NCBI GenBank assembly: GCA_964406575.1
Contig: CAYOSH010000005.1
Span: forward strand, 102,359-166,358
DNA from: WTAW01 sp964406575
GTDB taxonomy: Bacteria; Acidobacteriota; Aminicenantia; Aminicenantales; Aminicenantaceae
Length of the DNA stretch: 64,000 bases
Direction of reading: 5' to 3'
The position numbers and the translations under genes are program-made. This document shows, piece after piece, positions 61,611 to 64,000 of the stretch. Under the pieces are notes generated by a model. It was given only the letters and a program-made list of their open reading frames with translations, searched no databases and was not told where the DNA came from. Position 1 is the stretch's first letter, and each line of letters begins with the position of its first letter.

Positions 61611-62366
61611 TTATGTTTTCTTCTTTTCTTGCATAAAAACGCTGAATAAGTCAATAGGTAATGGGAAAATAATCGTCGAATTTTTTTCGGTGGCCACTTC
61701 AGTGAGCGTTCCCAAGAACCTGAGCTGGAGGGCCTGTGGGTTCCCTGAAATGACATCTGCCGCCTTTCTGAGATTATCTGCGGCTTGGAACTCTCCCTCA
61801 GCATGGATGATCTTGGCTCTTCTCTCTCGTTCAGCCTCAGCCTGCTTGGCTATGGCTCTGATCATATTCTCCGGTAAGTCCACATGTTTCATTTCGACGA
61901 GCTGGACCTTGATCCCCCAGGGGTCGGTGTGCTTGTCGATGATCTCTTGGAGCTGAAGATTCAGCTTCTCCCTTTCTGAAAGAAGTTCATCGAGTTCGAC
62001 TTCTCCCAGGACACTCCTCAGTGTTGTCTGGGCCAGCTGTGAAGTGGCGAAAAGAAAGTCTTGGACTTCCAGGACTGCTTTTTGAGGGTCCATGACGCGA
62101 AAATAGACCACGGCATTGACCTTGACCGATACGTTGTCTTTGGTGATAACATCCTGAGGCGGGATATCCATGACGACAATTCGTAAACTGACCCTGACCA
62201 TCCGGTCGATCGGGGGGAACACAAAAATCAGACCCGGGCCTTTAGGTTTGTCCAGCACACGACCAAGACGGAAGATCACGCCCCTTTCATATTCTCTCAA
62301 GATTTTGATCGCATTTAGGAGATAGAGTATGATGAGGGCAACGACGATTACTGGAAAAGTTATCAT
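61611..62366 (-). CDS. Slipin (stomatin/prohibitin-like membrane protein)
   Basis: 251 residues. One N-terminal membrane segment (3-20), then an SPFH/Band 7 domain (YERGVIFRLGRVLDKPKGPG, PPQDVITKDNVSVKVNAVVY) and the coiled-coil end (AEAERERRAKIIHAEGE). Slipins pair with NfeD proteases in membrane microdomains; here NfeD is 122 bp upstream on the same strand. GAGGAGG ribosome site. Confidence 0.93.
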   Translation of the reverse strand: MITFPVIVVALIILYLLNAIKILREYERGVIFRLGRVLDKPKGPGLIFVFPPIDRMVRVSLRIVVMDIPPQDVITKDNVSVKVNAVVYFRVMDPQKAVLEVQDFLFATSQLAQTTLRSVLGEVELDELLSEREKLNLQLQEIIDKHTDPWGIKVQLVEMKHVDLPENMIRAIAKQAEAERERRAKIIHAEGEFQAADNLRKAADVISGNPQALQLRFLGTLTEVATEKNSTIIFPLPIDLFSVFMQEKKKT

Positions 62367-62488
62367 TTTGCCTCCTCATTTGGGATTTCAGAGTGTCTTT
62401 CAACTCCTCGACCCCTAAGTTTATTTTGAATTTTATCCTCTTGCTTGCTTTTATACCACAAGACTGGAGAAAGAGCTATCAGAAATGC

Positions 62489-63766
62489 CTACACTTTGGT
62501 GACTTTGAGCTTCAAGTTCTCGAGAACCTCAGTGATCTTCACTTTCGCACGCTTCGGGATGTTTTCCTGAGATTCCGCATCCCAGATTTCCCCATGGACG
62601 AAAACCTTGCCTTCAGGCATAAGATCGGTCATTGTCGTTCCGATCTCACCCACAAGGCCTTCTTTCCCTGTCAAAGCTTTCCTCATGTGAGCGCGCACAG
62701 CCAGGATGATCAGGAAAAGAAAGATCAGAGAAAGTCCGATCGCAACAGGGATGATGAACTGGAGACTCGGGCGTAATTCGGGTATCGGAGAATCGATGAG
62801 CATGATAGATCCTATCACCATTGCCAGGATTCCTCCTACGGATAAAATGCCATAACTTTGAATCTTGATTTCAAGAATGAACAAACCTATGGAAAGCAGG
62901 ATTAAGATCAAGCCTACATAATTGATGGGCAGAATCTGGAAGGAGAAGATGGCGAGAAGAAGACATATTCCGCCCAAAACGCCCGGAAGGATCGCTCCGG
63001 GATTTGAGAACTCAAAATAAAGGCCTAACAAGCCAAGCATGAGTAGGATGTATGCCAGGTTAGGGTTGGAAATGGTGAGCAGGAACTTTTGCCTGGCTGT
63101 CATGGGAAGGTCGATTATCTCTTCTCCTTTGAGATCCAGGACGGTCTCTTCTCCATCGAATCTTTGAATTGTTTTACCGTTAAAAAAATCGATGATCTCA
63201 CGCTCGTCCTTCGCGATCAAGTCGATAAGGCCACCCTCGTATGCTTCCTTTTCTGTGTACGAGAGGCTCTCCCGGACAGCATCTTCGGCCATTTTTGCAT
63301 TCCGCCCTCTTTTTTCGGAGATGGACTTTATGTATGAGGCCGCATCATGCGTGACCTTGTCGGCCATGGTCTCATCCATCTGCTGCCCTGTGATCGAAAT
63401 TCCCACCGGATGGGCTGCGCCCGTGTTTGTGCCTGGGGCCATAACAAAGAGGTCACAGGCAACTCCGATAAAAAATCCAGCCGAAGCAGCGCGTGCGCCG
63501 CTGGGGCTTACAAAAGCGACCACTGGCGTTTTTGAATTCAGGATCTTGGCGATGATCTCTCTCATCGAGGTGTCGAGGCCTCCCGGTGTGTTGAGACTGA
63601 TGATGATGAGGCTGGCGTTCCCTGCGTCTGCTTTTTCAAGGGATTTCAGGATGTATTCTGAGGTGATGGGGTGAATAGGAGCGTCGACCGTGATCTTGAT
63701 GATAGATCCGTAGCTTAGGGTTGCAAGAAAAAAAGCAAGAATTACGGGGAGAATGTATCTTTTCAC
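62489..63766 (-). CDS. nfeD: NfeD family membrane-bound serine protease (ClpP-like)
   Basis: 425 residues from GTG at 63766, which gives a clean signal peptide (VKRYILPVILAFFLATLSYG). A TTG start 33 nt earlier is unlikely, because a TTGACT-17-TATAAT promoter covers it. The protease domain (about 20-215) has the catalytic Ser region SPSGARAASAGFFIG; then come four or five membrane segments (225-365) and a soluble OB-fold NfeD domain (about 370-425). Probably cleaves membrane stomatin-type partners. No Shine-Dalgarno; predicted near-leaderless. Confidence 0.9.
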   Translation of the reverse strand: MKRYILPVILAFFLATLSYGSIIKITVDAPIHPITSEYILKSLEKADAGNASLIIISLNTPGGLDTSMREIIAKILNSKTPVVAFVSPSGARAASAGFFIGVACDLFVMAPGTNTGAAHPVGISITGQQMDETMADKVTHDAASYIKSISEKRGRNAKMAEDAVRESLSYTEKEAYEGGLIDLIAKDEREIIDFFNGKTIQRFDGEETVLDLKGEEIIDLPMTARQKFLLTISNPNLAYILLMLGLLGLYFEFSNPGAILPGVLGGICLLLAIFSFQILPINYVGLILILLSIGLFILEIKIQSYGILSVGGILAMVIGSIMLIDSPIPELRPSLQFIIPVAIGLSLIFLFLIILAVRAHMRKALTGKEGLVGEIGTTMTDLMPEGKVFVHGEIWDAESQENIPKRAKVKITEVLENLKLKVTKV

Positions 63767-63775
63767 TTTGATTTC

Positions 63776-63804
63776 ATTATAGATAGGCGCTCTCAGCAAG
63801 TCAA
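63776..63804 (-). promoter_or_regulatory. Strong sigma-70-like promoter of nfeD
   Basis: Minus strand TTGACT (63804-63799), exactly 17 nt, TATAAT (63781-63776). Only 9 nt separate the -10 box from the GTG start, so the mRNA would begin about 3 nt before the start codon. Confidence 0.6.
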
Positions 63805-63824
63805 TGTTTAATATTAGTGGTCGA

Positions 63825-63988
63825 AAGCATCCTTATTTCCGTGATGCTCTCACGTCAAATGATAATAGCAGGAGCTCGTCACAGTCCATATTCGTCGAAG
63901 ACCCCCCCACCCACCACCATCCGACTCATAAGGACAGTGACTCGCTCTTTTTTACGTCTAATGCCCTTATCACTGAAATAAGGATGCT
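63825..63988. mobile_element. Family A MITE, copy 3 (inverted)
   Basis: The inverse of the copies at 52022 and 53462; both inverted ends are present (AAGCATCCTTATTTCCGTGAT and AAATAAGGATGCT). No clear 9-bp duplication is visible here, though the window ends 12 bp beyond. Confidence 0.88.
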
Positions 63989-64000
63989 CAGTTTTTAGTC

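Noticed and set aside
1..64000. tRNA or rRNA genes
   Set aside because: Intergenic regions were read for the TPsiC-loop GGTTCGAATCC pattern and for cloverleaf arms; none was found.

Overview
The window looks like a scaffold from a metagenome-assembled genome of an anaerobic bacterium with an outer membrane. Supporting features are a ferredoxin-based electron-transfer island, an apolipoprotein N-acyltransferase (lnt), large secreted beta-propeller proteins, much cyclic-nucleotide signalling, and two runs of 100 N. The mix (Hdr/Flx/Kor genes, Ser/Thr kinase with TPRs, Gld-type ABC operon, glycine cleavage genes next to glycyl-tRNA synthetase) reminds me of Candidatus Aminicenantes/Acidobacteriota-like lineages. 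That is an impression; no rRNA gene is present to prove it.

Layout. 1-3024: end of a flavoprotein, a cAMP-receptor-like protein and an FHA-GAF-adenylate cyclase. 3331-11301: a 1686-residue secreted propeller protein facing a Ser/Thr kinase-TPR protein. 11369-16351: a four-gene Gld-like ABC exporter operon, broken by a false assembly gap. 16504-18441: argS. 18912-25948: glycine operon gcvT-(gap)-gcvPA-gcvPB-glyQ-glyS. 26114-26557: a PilZ protein. 26836-38996 (minus strand): a 12-kb operon of 13 genes, hdrC-hdrB-korD-korA-korB-korC-hdrA-flxD-flxC-flxB-flxA plus two soluble fumarate reductase-like subunits. 39540-45106: a membrane aminopropyltransferase-like protein, a Tat-signal radical SAM protein, a DUF362 protein and a DUF6599-like protein. 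45279-50018: a phosphorelay with two diguanylate cyclases. 50270-64000: housekeeping genes (AI-2E-type transporter, rnc, pyrC, a pyrB remnant, pyrR, ribF, mazG, prfB, lnt, SPOR, slipin, NfeD).

The central system is the 12-kb operon. It joins an NADH-linked Flx-Hdr flavin-based electron bifurcation module, a four-subunit 2-oxoacid:ferredoxin oxidoreductase and a membrane-anchor-free fumarate reductase-like pair. Two steps of a reductive or oxidative TCA branch (fumarate/succinate and succinyl-CoA/2-oxoglutarate) would then share soluble electron carriers. The genes are tightly spaced or overlapping. A perfect TTGACA box and three 14-bp A/T-only-flanked direct repeats precede the first gene.

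Intergenic regions carry at least four families of short palindromic elements. One, about 169 bp with 21-bp inverted ends, is flanked by perfect 9-bp direct repeats at two of its three sites, so it behaves like a mobile MITE. Other points of note are a pyrB gene reduced to its last 65 or so codons between intact pyrR and pyrC, a programmed frameshift in prfB, and several genes whose -10 box lies so close to the start codon that the mRNA should be nearly leaderless.
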